DNA from: Hominiventricola filiformis
GTDB taxonomy: Bacteria; Bacillota; Clostridia; Lachnospirales; Lachnospiraceae
DNA: 64,000 nt
Assembly (NCBI RefSeq): GCF_020686965.1
Contig: NZ_JAJEPS010000004.1
Location: 156,380 to 220,379, forward strand
Reading direction: 5' to 3'
Positions 33,764 through 42,863 of the stretch are shown here, piece by piece. Positions within the stretch are counted from its first letter, which is position 1; every line of letters begins with the position of its first letter. Under the pieces are notes generated by a model, which was given only the letters and a program-made list of their open reading frames with translations, was not told the origin of the DNA and did no database searches. Made by a program: the position numbers and the translations under genes.

Positions 33764-35734
33764 TCAATCATTTGTAAACCGGTCGATAAAATCCTGTTCG
33801 GAAATAATCTCCACGCCCAGTTCTTTTGCTTTTTTATTTTTGGAAGAATTGGACATCACATCGTTGTTGATGAGATAATCCGTCTTTGATGTCACGCTGC
33901 CGGTCACCTTACCGCCCTTTGTTTCAATAAAATCTTTAAGGGCCGCCCGGTTATCAAACTGCTCCAGACTTCCGGTGATGACAAATACTTTTCCTGACAG
34001 GTTCTGCTGGCTCTCATCTACTGTCTCTTTATAGAGGTCCAGCTCTCCCAGCAGATCGTCAAGCCATCGGTTGTGCTCCTCATTTTTAAAATAAGCCTCC
34101 ACGCTGGCACCGATTACGCCGCCAATACCCGGAATCTGGCTCAGTTCCTCCGCCGTTGCTTTCCGAAGCTTCGTTCCATCGTCATCATACTCTTTGCAAA
34201 GCATCTTCGCATTGGCAAGTCCAATATTCGGAATACCAAGGCTGTAGATCACTCTGGAAAGAGTCGTATGTCTTGCTTTCTGCACACTGTTCATAAGGTT
34301 TTCATAGGATTTTATACCCATGCCTTCCATCCCGACGATCTCTTCTTTGTAGCGATCCAGACGGAACAGATCCGCATATTCCTTGATAAATCCTTTGTCA
34401 ATGAATTTCTCTAGCGTCATCTCTGACAAACCGTCAATGTTCATGGCATCTCTGCTTACAAATAATGTAAATGCTTTGATTTTCTTTGCCGGACATTCCG
34501 GATTGGTGCAATAAAGGGATTCCACATCATTGGTTTTCCGGATTTCCGTGGCACCACCGCACACCGGACAGACAGACGGAATCTCTACCGTTCCGCTTCC
34601 AGTCAGGTTCTCTGCAATCTGCGGAATGATCATATTGGCCTTATAGACGGTGATCACATCACCAATACCTAGCTTTAATCCTTTTAAAATGCTCACATTA
34701 TGAACAGACGCACGGCTGACGGTTGTCCCTTCCAGTTCCACCGGTTCAAAGATGGCCACTGGATTGATAAGGCCGGTTCTGGACGGACTCCACTCAATCT
34801 CCTGCAGATGGGTTTCCCGCAGTTCATCCTGCCATTTGAATGCATAGGAATCTCTTGGAAATTTTGCTGTTCTTCCTAAAGACTGCCCATATGCAATGTC
34901 ATCATAGGTTGCCACCAGTCCATCGGATGGGAAATCATTGTGTACAATGGCTTCTGAAAACCACTGCACAGTCTCCGGCACCTGGACACCAGTCACCTTC
35001 TTATATTCCACCACATCAAAGCCCTGGCTTTTCAGCCACAGAAACTGCTTTTCTCTGGAATTATCAAACTTCACACCTTCGGCCTGAACCAGTGCGAATG
35101 CATAAAAATAGACATTTCGCTTTGCCGTGATCTCATTATTCAGCTGACGGACGGAACCGCTGCATAAGTTTCGCGGATTTTTATATTTGGCTGCTTCATC
35201 CTCGATCTCTTCATTGATTCTCTCAAAGTCAGAATAACGAATCACTGCCTCACCTCGAAGAATCACCTGTTCTTTGCAGGGAATCGTAAGCGGAACATTT
35301 TTAAAAACTTTTGCATTGTTCGTAATGACTTCTCCCACTTCACCATTTCCTCTGGTGACAGCTTTGGCAAGCTGGCCATTTTCATAGGTCAGAACAACCG
35401 TCAGCCCATCCAGTTTCCAGGACAGCAATACCTCATGATCTCCGGCAAATGCCGCCAGTTCTCCCACATCCTTGGTCTTATCAAGTGAAAGCATCGGTGA
35501 CGCATGGCGTTCTTTGGGGAGTTCATCCACCGCTTCATATCCTACTGTCATGGTGGGGCTTCCAGACAATACCGTGCCGGTCTCTTTCTCTAATGCCTCC
35601 AGTTCATCATAGAGCTTATCATACTCCAGATTGCTCATAATCTCCCGGTCTTCTGCATAGTAAGCCCTCGACGCATTCCGGAGCAGTTCTCCCAACTCCT
35701 TCATACGTGCAATCTGCTGCTCCTTATTCGTCAT
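33764..35734 (-). CDS. ligA: NAD-dependent DNA ligase, divergent
   Basis: A 656-residue ligase with the LigA domain order: Ia domain, adenylation domain with KLDG (Lys107), OB fold, four-cysteine zinc finger (CPVCGG...CTNPECPAK), helix-hairpin-helix repeats and a C-terminal BRCT domain (VFVITGSLEQFDNR). Two active-site neighbourhoods are unusual: the residue two before the lysine is Ser where LigA usually has Glu, and the loop reads TRGNGEVGEV instead of TRGDGxxGED. The start is taken at the ATG of MTNKEQQIAR, nine bases after GAGGAGG; it overlaps rluF by 11 bp. Confidence 0.93.
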   Translation of the reverse strand: MTNKEQQIARMKELGELLRNASRAYYAEDREIMSNLEYDKLYDELEALEKETGTVLSGSPTMTVGYEAVDELPKERHASPMLSLDKTKDVGELAAFAGDHEVLLSWKLDGLTVVLTYENGQLAKAVTRGNGEVGEVITNNAKVFKNVPLTIPCKEQVILRGEAVIRYSDFERINEEIEDEAAKYKNPRNLCSGSVRQLNNEITAKRNVYFYAFALVQAEGVKFDNSREKQFLWLKSQGFDVVEYKKVTGVQVPETVQWFSEAIVHNDFPSDGLVATYDDIAYGQSLGRTAKFPRDSYAFKWQDELRETHLQEIEWSPSRTGLINPVAIFEPVELEGTTVSRASVHNVSILKGLKLGIGDVITVYKANMIIPQIAENLTGSGTVEIPSVCPVCGGATEIRKTNDVESLYCTNPECPAKKIKAFTLFVSRDAMNIDGLSEMTLEKFIDKGFIKEYADLFRLDRYKEEIVGMEGMGIKSYENLMNSVQKARHTTLSRVIYSLGIPNIGLANAKMLCKEYDDDGTKLRKATAEELSQIPGIGGVIGASVEAYFKNEEHNRWLDDLLGELDLYKETVDESQQNLSGKVFVITGSLEQFDNRAALKDFIETKGGKVTGSVTSKTDYLINNDVMSNSSKNKKAKELGVEIISEQDFIDRFTND

Positions 35735-36494
35735 CCTGCATATCCTCCTCATTAAGTTCCTGGGGATAACCAGGTTCATTGGATGAGTCCTCCAGAAGAT
35801 ACATCAGTTCCTGAATCTCTGCCTCTGTCACATTCCGGTACCCACCTGTGGTCAGGTGTCCCAGATGAATATTCATAATCCGGACGCGCTTAATACCGGT
35901 TACATGAAATCCCAGCTCTTTACACATGCGGCGGATCTGGCGGTTCAGTCCCTGGGTCAGAATAATTTTGAATTTCTTCTTGCCCAGACGTTCCACCTGA
36001 CAGGGTCTGGTGGTTACATCCAGTTCTTTTAAGTGGACGCCTGCTGCCATATCTTTCAGAAAACGGTCGTTGAATTCTTTATCTACCGTCACTTCATATT
36101 CCTTTTCATGACCATTGGCTGCCCGCATCATTTTATTGATGATGTCTCCGTGGTTCGTCATGAGAAGCAGCCCTTCAGAATCCTTATCAAGACGTCCGAC
36201 GTAAGTAATCCGCTTCGGATAATGGAGAAAATCAATAATATTCACATCACCGCCCTGACTCTTTTCGGAGCAGACTACTCCTCTTGGCTTGTTGACTGCC
36301 AGAAGGATCAGCTTGTCTTTCTTATCCTTCTCTACCGGTTTGCCGTTTAAGCACACCTTCTGCCCTTCCTCAATCTGCATGCCGACAGTCGCTTTCATGC
36401 CGTCAACGGTCACTTTTCCAGCTTCGATAAGCCGGTCTGCCTCCCTTCGGGAGCAGACACCCGCCTCACTCATATATTTATTTAAACGTATCAT
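35724..36494 (-). CDS. rluF: 23S rRNA pseudouridine synthase, RluF/RsuA type
   Basis: A 256-residue enzyme that isomerises uridine in 23S rRNA. An S4 RNA-binding domain occupies about residues 1-60 (RLNKYMSEAGVCSRREADRL). The catalytic motif GRLDKDSEGLLLMTN is in the middle (Asp in GRLDKDSEG). The C-terminal GLNRQIRRMCKELGFHV is typical of the RluF/RluB group. Upstream of ligA and overlapping it, so probably co-transcribed. Confidence 0.92.
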   Translation of the reverse strand: MIRLNKYMSEAGVCSRREADRLIEAGKVTVDGMKATVGMQIEEGQKVCLNGKPVEKDKKDKLILLAVNKPRGVVCSEKSQGGDVNIIDFLHYPKRITYVGRLDKDSEGLLLMTNHGDIINKMMRAANGHEKEYEVTVDKEFNDRFLKDMAAGVHLKELDVTTRPCQVERLGKKKFKIILTQGLNRQIRRMCKELGFHVTGIKRVRIMNIHLGHLTTGGYRNVTEAEIQELMYLLEDSSNEPGYPQELNEEDMQDDE

Positions 36495-36546
36495 GGTATG
36501 TACTTCCTTTCCCGGAACTTTTTGCCGCTCTTTTCAGCTTCTGTTT

Positions 36547-36570
36547 CGTGGGGCTCCATATTGCCCCACG
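36547..36570 (-). other. Hairpin in the rluF leader
   Basis: Perfect 8-bp inverted repeat CGTGGGGC / GCCCCACG with an 8-base loop between the two genes. No T-run follows on either strand, so it is not an ordinary terminator; it may cap the rluF leader. Confidence 0.5.
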
Positions 36571-36610
36571 CCATTCTATCATACCAAATTTTCCTTCAAA
36601 TGACCAGTGA

Positions 36611-37048
36611 CTATCTAAGATACGCTTTCAGTTTCTCAATATTTTTCTCTTCAAAATCCATCAGTTCCTGCGCAATTTCATAATATTCTTTCTGCACACT
36701 CTGATTACTCTTCACTGCCTTCATAAGCTCTACAATACCTTTTGTATTTCCCTGAATCATCATATCGGCCAGATGGCTGGTACTGGCATTCAACAGGGTA
36801 TTCATCTGAATACCTCCCCACAGCATCGTCTTTCCTACCAGATTTTCCTCCGGCAGCGGCTCTTCTGCCTTCATATATTCTTTTTGGATCTTCTCCTCAA
36901 ACTGCATGAATTTACATGCCTGGCGGTTCAGATCCAACGCCAGATCATCATCCTCCACCTTACTGATCATCACATTGATGGCTTCCCGTCCCATCCGGCT
37001 GTTCCGGTAATTTTCCTTCATCACAGCTCTGTCCGCATCTGAAAACAT
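36611..37048 (-). CDS. Helical protein of unknown function
   Basis: A 145-residue, mostly helical protein, rich in Met and Glu, with no membrane segment. The start MFSDADRAVMKENY is preceded by AAAGGAG at six bases; a 20-codon upstream extension is open but lacks a site. The arrangement of long helices with EEKIQKEYMKAE and YYEIAQELMDFEEKN resembles ferritin-like four-helix bundles, but I see no clear metal-binding EExxH pair. Family not recognised. Confidence 0.75.
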   Translation of the reverse strand: MFSDADRAVMKENYRNSRMGREAINVMISKVEDDDLALDLNRQACKFMQFEEKIQKEYMKAEEPLPEENLVGKTMLWGGIQMNTLLNASTSHLADMMIQGNTKGIVELMKAVKSNQSVQKEYYEIAQELMDFEEKNIEKLKAYLR

Positions 37049-37122
37049 AAAAAAGCTCCTTTCCCTTGTATTGCTACTAGGGTATGGAGCTTTTCCATAT
37101 TTATTCACTTTTCAAAAATTCA

Positions 37123-38187
37123 TTACTCCAGGAATTCGGTCTTCACATAACCGGTCTCACCTTTGTACTCAACCTTGCTCCAACCATTATCATAGGACTC
37201 AATCTGTGTGATGGCATCTCCCTGATATGCAAGGGCAATACGGTCAGAATCCGTAGACGCCTCCGAACGGATATTGACACTCTCCGTAACACGGGTCTCT
37301 CTGTTCTGTGCTTCTGCTGCCGGTTCTTCTTCCTCTGCTGGCTCTTCGTTCTGTGCTTCTGCTGCCGGTTCTTCTTCCTCTGCTGGCTCTTCGTTCTGCT
37401 CTTCTGCTGCCGGTTCTTCCCCAGTCTCCTCCTGAGCATCCTCCTGCTCAGCGGCCTCATCTGCTGCAGGAGCTTCCTCTTCAGCAGTTTCCGTATTCTC
37501 ATTTGCCTTACCGGTCGCATTCTGAACAAATTCTGCCAGAGTCGGATCACTGTTCAGTGCTTCCTGATAGCGGGCATTGACGTCATCGTAAAGGGCTTTT
37601 ACTTCCGGATCCTGTTCCAGCTCCTGCACATAAGCCTGCAGTGTCTGATCCTCCTCTACATTATTATAGCGGATATAACGGTTGCCGGATTCATCCTTCG
37701 GTCCGATATACAGGCAGCTGATATAAGGCGCCAACGTCTCCACTCCGGCAATCTTCATATCACAGCATACAAATACAATATAAGAATCCTCGTCCGGGCC
37801 CTTCTTTGTATAACATTTCAGGTCACTATAAGATTCATATGCTTTATCCAGTTTTTTAACTTCTTCTTTGTCTGCATCTGATAACTCATCTACGATGGAT
37901 TCCAGCGCATCCACATCACCATTTACGATACAATCCAGATATTTACTCACCAGACGTTCAATTGATGAATGACTGTTTTCTTCCAACTCATTCGGTTCTT
38001 CTTCCTGCTCCTGCTGATCTGCTGTCTGCTGATCTGCTGCCTCCTGGGTTTCCTGCGGTTCTTCCGGTACCGTTTCTGTCTTCCGGCCGCCCGCCACAAG
38101 CGCAATGATCACAACCAGCACCACTGCAGCACCGATCACATAATACTTATATTTTTCCAGTAATTCTCTCATATTTCTTTGTTCCAT
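37123..38187 (-). CDS. Membrane-anchored SH3b-domain protein with Glu-rich repeats
   Basis: A 354-residue protein. A single N-terminal membrane helix (about 16-33, YVIGAAVVLVVIIALVAGG) is followed by an acidic Glu/Gln-rich linker, then a folded region of about 150 residues (SSIERLVSKYLDCI to TLAEFVQNATG). A second acidic stretch carries 15-residue repeats of the type EEPAEEEEPAAEAQN. A C-terminal SH3b domain (VNIRSEASTDSDRIA...YVKTEFLE) closes it. SH3b domains usually bind cell-wall peptides, so an extracytoplasmic role is likely. No enzyme domain is visible. Confidence 0.87.
   Translation of the reverse strand: MEQRNMRELLEKYKYYVIGAAVVLVVIIALVAGGRKTETVPEEPQETQEAADQQTADQQEQEEEPNELEENSHSSIERLVSKYLDCIVNGDVDALESIVDELSDADKEEVKKLDKAYESYSDLKCYTKKGPDEDSYIVFVCCDMKIAGVETLAPYISCLYIGPKDESGNRYIRYNNVEEDQTLQAYVQELEQDPEVKALYDDVNARYQEALNSDPTLAEFVQNATGKANENTETAEEEAPAADEAAEQEDAQEETGEEPAAEEQNEEPAEEEEPAAEAQNEEPAEEEEPAAEAQNRETRVTESVNIRSEASTDSDRIALAYQGDAITQIESYDNGWSKVEYKGETGYVKTEFLE
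37304..37421. repeat. 45-bp tandem repeat inside the SH3b gene
   Basis: Two exact 45-bp copies (37304-37348 and 37349-37393) and a diverging partial third copy, coding for the 15-residue acidic repeat. The unit is a multiple of three, so copy-number change keeps the frame. Confidence 0.85.
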
Positions 38188-38272
38188 TCCATTTCCTCCA
38201 AATCTAGTCCGTGTATTTCACACAACATCAGTTCCCTCATAACCAAATCCTTTGGATTTTGGATACAAAAAA

Positions 38273-38346
38273 TGCACCTGACAAGATTCGAACTTGCGAC
38301 ACCGGGCGTCGGAGGCCCGTGCTCTATCCAGCTGAGCTACAGGTGC
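38273..38346 (-). tRNA. tRNA-Arg (anticodon CCG)
   Basis: A 74-nt cloverleaf. Acceptor stem GCACCTG/CAGGTGC with discriminator A, D-arm AGCTCAGCTGGATAGAGC, anticodon stem CGGGC/GCCCG with loop CTCCGAC (anticodon CCG), and T-arm with GTTCGAATC. The 3' CCA is not encoded; a run of T follows at once and serves as terminator. Confidence 0.95.
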
Positions 38347-38365
38347 ATGGCTTATTACCTCAACT

Positions 38366-38394
38366 ATAATACACCATGTTGAGGAAATAAGCAA
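38366..38394 (-). promoter_or_regulatory. Promoter of tRNA-Arg
   Basis: Minus-strand TTGCTT (38389-38394), 17-base spacer, TATTAT (38366-38371), about 20 bases before the tRNA. Confidence 0.7.
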
Positions 38395-38431
38395 ATGTTT
38401 TTTGTAATAAAATTGTAATATTTACGATTTT

Positions 38432-39301
38432 TTAAAATTTCAGTCGTTCTTCGTCCGCATCATAGTAATATGCATGGTCTGACAGAAACTCTTCTCTGCT
38501 CACACAACGCCGGTTCACGTCCCGGATCATTGCATCCAGATCGTTCCGTGACATTTCCTGATCAGAAGGAATCAGGATCAGTTCATGAATGCTGCTCGGA
38601 ATCACATGATAACTCTGTCCGAAACGCTCCGCACACATTTTCTGGACATCCTGATCCACGATCACAGCTGCTCCGAACTCTTTCCGGCTGTTGCTTAAAA
38701 CATAAAGACCACTCCCGGAAAGATCAAGGCCGTACTCCTCCAGAAGCTGCTCCAACGGATGAAGAAATACCGGTACACTGCGCATATTCTCCGATGCCGT
38801 CAGAAGAAGATCTTCCTCTGTCTTCTCCCAGCGTTCCATATGCGTCCGGCTGATCAGGGCTGTCGCATTCCTGATAATATGATCAGGAATCCTCAGATAG
38901 AATACAAGCGAAAGATCCATCCAGTCCACGTGTGGTGTCTTCTCCAGCAATTCCCTGTTACGTTCCCTTGATACCAGCCGATAAAAAATTCTGTCTTTCA
39001 TTCGGTCAAAATGAAGCACTTCGTTCAATTCCTCTGAGGGAAGTTTTCTGCTTTCCCGCTGAATCTGAAGAACCGCAGTGGCAATCTCCCGGATATCTGT
39101 CATATCCATATTTTTCCGATAATAATGATTCACATATACAGTCGGTTCTTCCTTCCGGTACGGCATCCGATAGGAAAATCCATCCAGACGGACGCTGTTA
39201 TTTTTGAGAACCTCCACACGGCGGATCTCCTCACCGTTCTTCATAAGGTCATGCAGTTCCTGCTCCAGACAATCTAAAAACTTCTCATATGTCATATTCA
39301 T
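38432..39301 (-). CDS. DUF5688 family protein
   Basis: A 289-residue soluble protein. It matches what I recall of the DUF5688 family, frequent and often multicopy in Lachnospiraceae: N-terminal MTYEKFLDCLEQELHDL, a central RMKDRIFYRLVSRERNRELL block, VDWMDLSLVFYLRI, and the C-terminal SSIHELILIPSDQEM and DVNRRCVSREEFLSDHAY. There is no catalytic signature I can name and no signal peptide. The function is unknown. It follows the tRNA on the same strand order but reads as its own unit. Confidence 0.78.
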   Translation of the reverse strand: MNMTYEKFLDCLEQELHDLMKNGEEIRRVEVLKNNSVRLDGFSYRMPYRKEEPTVYVNHYYRKNMDMTDIREIATAVLQIQRESRKLPSEELNEVLHFDRMKDRIFYRLVSRERNRELLEKTPHVDWMDLSLVFYLRIPDHIIRNATALISRTHMERWEKTEEDLLLTASENMRSVPVFLHPLEQLLEEYGLDLSGSGLYVLSNSRKEFGAAVIVDQDVQKMCAERFGQSYHVIPSSIHELILIPSDQEMSRNDLDAMIRDVNRRCVSREEFLSDHAYYYDADEERLKF

Positions 39302-39452
39302 CCTTTCCGTTTCTTCTATCGGATTATGCTTTGTCCGATGCTTTTATCATTGGGGAAAGTTTTGTGCGACTGCACAAGAATGTTCTATACCTGTCTATCA
39401 GTTTACATGACCTTTCTGTTTTTTGCAACTTCTTTTTACAGTTCTCTGATCT

Positions 39453-39929
39453 TTATTCAAGAATCACGTCGTCAATCAGTCCGTCTCCATCAGCTGCTGT
39501 GGTTGCCAGCTGATCGCAGCGCTCGTTCTGCGCATGGCCGTCATGGCCTTTGACCCAGATAAATGTGACCTGATGGGGTCCTTTTGCTTTCAACAGCCGC
39601 TTCCACAGATCCGGGTTCTTTACAGGCTTTTTCTGGCTGTTGACCCAGTTTTTCCTAAGCCATGAATCAATCCAGTGCTGATTAAAGGCATCTACCAGAT
39701 ATTTGGAATCTGAATACAGCTCCACTTCACACGGCCGATTCAACGCCTCCAGACCGACGATTGCCGCCATCAGTTCCATCCGGTTATTGGTAGTCTTTTT
39801 ATATCCCTGAGAATACTCCCTGATATGTTCTTCTCCTTTGGAGTCCATATAAGAAAGAATGGTTCCGTATCCTCCCGGTCCGTCAGGATTGCCGCGTGCC
39901 GCACCATCTGTATAAATTTTTACTTTCAT
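39453..39929 (-). CDS. rnhA: Ribonuclease HI
   Basis: A 158-residue nuclease that cuts RNA in RNA-DNA hybrids. The catalytic acidic residues appear in KIYTDGAARGNPDGPGG, NRMELMAAIVGLEAL, YSDSKYLVDAF and GHDGHAQNERCDQLA. Start chosen at MKVKIY because a GGAG site lies eight bases upstream and the ATG overlaps the stop of the preceding gene as ATGA, so the two genes are translationally coupled. Confidence 0.95.
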   Translation of the reverse strand: MKVKIYTDGAARGNPDGPGGYGTILSYMDSKGEEHIREYSQGYKKTTNNRMELMAAIVGLEALNRPCEVELYSDSKYLVDAFNQHWIDSWLRKNWVNSQKKPVKNPDLWKRLLKAKGPHQVTFIWVKGHDGHAQNERCDQLATTAADGDGLIDDVILE

Positions 39930-40618
39930 AGATTCCACTCCTGCGCTGTATCTTTGATCGGATAATAATGTTCCAGCATGCCGTTTAATTCCGGCTCCTT
40001 TTGAAGTTTTCTGCAGACTTCATACTGTCCCCAGCAATGCATGGGGAATACAGCATCCACATGGGTATTTTCCAGAAAGTACCGGATGCCCAGGCTGTAG
40101 GAAGTTCCCAGTCTTGGATCCACCGGGACAAACGCCACATCAAAATGTTCACCTTTGATCTGATTAATGGCATTCTTATAATTAGCCGCCATATTATTAT
40201 TCCAATACTTACTCTCTCCAGTCCAGTGCCACCAGTTCAGATCACCCGCATGATAGATTCTTTTACCTTCTGTCTCCACCACAAACGCAACACCCACATC
40301 CGTAGATTTTAAAGTTCGAACCTTCAGCTGACCGATCTCATATTCCATATTGGCTCTCACACTGTGAATCCAGGGTTTCCGTTCCTCTTCCCGGAACCGG
40401 ATATCTCGTGAAAGAATATATTCCGCTGTCGGATACTCCGATTTCAGTTCCAGTATTTCTCTTTTAAAATGATCCGGATGCGCATGGCTGTTCAGAAAGT
40501 AAATTTTTTTATTTTCCGGAATCGTCGGAAGCTGTCCCTCCCCGTAATAATCAAAAACCAGTACACAGTTTTCCAGCTCCACGGCAAAACTGCTGTGATA
40601 AATAAATGTAATTTTCAT
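39926..40618 (-). CDS. Metallo-beta-lactamase-fold hydrolase
   Basis: A 230-residue protein of the metallo-beta-lactamase fold superfamily (UlaG-like/MBL_b). Metal ligands are in NSHAHPDHF (about residues 41-49), YHAGDLNWWHW and FPMHCWG. The start MKITFIYHSS follows AGGGGAC at three to four bases and lies just behind the fakA terminator. The substrate is unknown. Translationally coupled to rnhA. Confidence 0.88.
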   Translation of the reverse strand: MKITFIYHSSFAVELENCVLVFDYYGEGQLPTIPENKKIYFLNSHAHPDHFKREILELKSEYPTAEYILSRDIRFREEERKPWIHSVRANMEYEIGQLKVRTLKSTDVGVAFVVETEGKRIYHAGDLNWWHWTGESKYWNNNMAANYKNAINQIKGEHFDVAFVPVDPRLGTSYSLGIRYFLENTHVDAVFPMHCWGQYEVCRKLQKEPELNGMLEHYYPIKDTAQEWNL

Positions 40619-40630
40619 GATGTCCCCTGC

Positions 40631-40658
40631 AAAAAGAGGCAGCAACAACTGCCGCCTC
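40631..40658 (-). terminator. Terminator of the fakA operon
   Basis: Stem GAGGCgGCA / TGCtGCCTC with a five-base loop, followed by TTTTT on the minus strand, 24 bases after the fakA stop. Confidence 0.88.
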
Positions 40659-40681
40659 TTTCTTCATTTTCTTTATCTGCT

Positions 40682-42346
40682 TTATTCTACAGAAATCACA
40701 TAATAATAAATCGGCTGATCACCTTCATGCACTTCTACTTCAGTATTTGGATACAGGGCTGCAAGCTCGTCTCCCAGCTTCTGTGCATCTTCTTCCGAGA
40801 TATCCTCACCGTAATAAATACCGATAATCTCAGAATCCTCATCCACCAGTTCCGCCATCATAGCTTTCGTTGTCCCCGCAATATCCTTGCCGACTGCAAG
40901 AATGCCTGCATCGCCGATACCCATAATATCGCCCTCATGGATCTCTTTATCATCAATCTTTGTATCACGAACTGCATAAGTTACCTGTCCGGTCTTGACA
41001 TTCTTGATCTCTTCTGCCATACGAAGCTCATTTTCCTTCGGTGTCTCCTCCGGAATATAGTTGATCATGGCAGTGATTCCCTGCGGTACAGTCTTGGTCG
41101 GAACTACGATAATCTTCTTATCCTCGGTCAGATAACTTGCCTGATTTGCCGCCAGAATAATGTTCTTGTTATTCGGAAGAATAAAAATATTATCCGCATT
41201 TACCTTGTCAATGGCTTCCAGCATATCCTCTGTACTCGGGTTCATGGTCTGTCCGCCCTCAATGAGATAATCTACGCCGAGATCTTTAAATATCTGGCCT
41301 ACGCCTTTTCCGACGGATACAGAGATGAAACCCATCTCTTTCCGCGGTTCTTCCGATTTCTTCTCTTCTGCCTTTTCCTCTGCAGCAATTCTGGAAGCGT
41401 CCTTGATCAGCTTTTCTTCATGCTCCAGACGCATATTGTCAATCTTCATGTTGGAAAGTGCACCATAAGTCAGTGCTCTCTGGATTGCCAGACCCGGATC
41501 ATTCGTATGTACGTGTACCTTGACAACCTCATCATCAGATACTACGACAATCGAATCACCGATGGATTCCAGGAATGCCTTGAACTCATGCTCTTTCTGC
41601 TGATCATACGGTTTGTCCAGCATAATGATAAACTCTGTACAGTAACCGAATTTAATCTCTGCCTGAGTCTGCTCACTGATCTTCACCGGAGCAGCCTTTT
41701 TCGCATTAGTATCAAAAGAATAATCCACTTCTTTTCCAAGAAGTGCATCATAGGCACCTTTCAGAACCTCTACCAGTCCCTGTCCGCCGGAATCGACAAC
41801 ACCTGCCTCTTTCAGTACCGGAAGCATCTCCGGAGTCTGTGCCAGTACTTCTTCGGCCTCTTCGATGACAAGTCGGCAGAACTCTTCCACATCTTCTACC
41901 GTAGATGCCAGATCTGCGGCCTTGTCAGCCGCACCTTTGGCAACTGTCAGAATCGTACCTTCCTTCGGCTTCATAACTGCCTTGTATGCAGTCTTTACTG
42001 CTTTGTCCATGGCATTTGCCAGGTCAACCACATCCAGTTTCTCATGGTCTCTGATTCCCTTGGTAAAACCTCTGAGAAGCTGAGAAAGAATAACACCAGA
42101 GTTTCCTCTTGCCCCACGCAGAGAACCAGAAGAGATGCATTTTGCCAGTGTCTCCATGTTCACGTCTGCCAGCGCTGAAACTTCACTGGCTGCTGCCGTG
42201 ATCGTCATGGTCATGTTTGTACCAGTATCACCATCCGGCACCGGAAATACATTCAGTTCATTAATCCACTCTTTTTTGGATTCCAGATTCTTTGCTCCAC
42301 CCAGAAACATTTTCTTAATCATCTGGGCATCTATTGTCCTCATCAA
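40682..42346 (-). CDS. fakA: Fatty acid kinase FakA / DAK2-domain protein (YloV)
   Basis: A 554-residue protein. The N-terminal DAK2 kinase domain shows NVFPVPDGDTGTNMTMT (about 28-44) and SLRGARGNSGVILSQLLRGF. The middle and C-terminal domains show VVDSGGQGLVEVLKGA and VDYLIEGGQTMNPSTEDML, typical of FakA, which phosphorylates fatty acids bound by a FakB (DegV) protein. It follows the asp23-like gene by 14 bp, the conserved rpmB-yloU-yloV context of Firmicutes. No fakB is in the window. Confidence 0.93.
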   Translation of the reverse strand: MMRTIDAQMIKKMFLGGAKNLESKKEWINELNVFPVPDGDTGTNMTMTITAAASEVSALADVNMETLAKCISSGSLRGARGNSGVILSQLLRGFTKGIRDHEKLDVVDLANAMDKAVKTAYKAVMKPKEGTILTVAKGAADKAADLASTVEDVEEFCRLVIEEAEEVLAQTPEMLPVLKEAGVVDSGGQGLVEVLKGAYDALLGKEVDYSFDTNAKKAAPVKISEQTQAEIKFGYCTEFIIMLDKPYDQQKEHEFKAFLESIGDSIVVVSDDEVVKVHVHTNDPGLAIQRALTYGALSNMKIDNMRLEHEEKLIKDASRIAAEEKAEEKKSEEPRKEMGFISVSVGKGVGQIFKDLGVDYLIEGGQTMNPSTEDMLEAIDKVNADNIFILPNNKNIILAANQASYLTEDKKIIVVPTKTVPQGITAMINYIPEETPKENELRMAEEIKNVKTGQVTYAVRDTKIDDKEIHEGDIMGIGDAGILAVGKDIAGTTKAMMAELVDEDSEIIGIYYGEDISEEDAQKLGDELAALYPNTEVEVHEGDQPIYYYVISVE

Positions 42347-42360
42347 GATGAAGTTCCTCC

Positions 42361-42714
42361 TTAATCAATCACTCTTACACCTTCCACGAAGATATCGATT
42401 CTGTCAATCTTCATGCCGGTAAATTCTTCCACCTGATATCTGACGGAATCCATCAGATTCTGAGATACTACCGGAATATTTACTCCATAAGCTACAATCA
42501 CATGAAATCCCAGACAGATTTCATTATCTTCAATAGAAACTTCGATGCCTCTGGTAATACTGTCCTTCTTTAAAAGTTTCATCAGTCCGTCACGCATATC
42601 AAGGGATGCCATTCCGACAATACCGGTGCATCCGAGCGCTACAGACCCCGCATAAGCTGCAATCACATCCGAATCGATTGAAATATTTCCTAAATTCGTA
42701 TTAATCTGTCCCTG
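42361..42714 (-). CDS. Asp23/Gls24 family protein (YloU-like)
   Basis: A 117-residue protein of the Asp23/Gls24 envelope-stress family. Family features are GNISIDSDVIAAYAGSVALGC and VEVSIEDNEICLGFHVIVAYG in the core, and a C-terminal VDRIDIFVEGVRV-like strand. The start is set at MQGQINTN, nine bases after GGGAGG; a 13-codon extension upstream is open. Upstream partner of fakA. Confidence 0.9.
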   Translation of the reverse strand, partial: QGQINTNLGNISIDSDVIAAYAGSVALGCTGIVGMASLDMRDGLMKLLKKDSITRGIEVSIEDNEICLGFHVIVAYGVNIPVVSQNLMDSVRYQVEEFTGMKIDRIDIFVEGVRVID

Positions 42715-42863
42715 CATACGATGATACCTCCCAATTAAATTACATAACTGCAATTATTATACCCGATACAGAAGAAAAATGAAATAAGTTTTTCTCTTTT
42801 TCTATTTTCTTCTTCCGCTGCATATACTAAAACAAGCAAAACAGAGGAGTTTCACCGGCTTTT

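Noticed and set aside
40469..42178. 569-codon plus-strand frame opposite fakA
   Set aside because: Antisense shadow of fakA; the minus-strand protein has clear DAK2 motifs.
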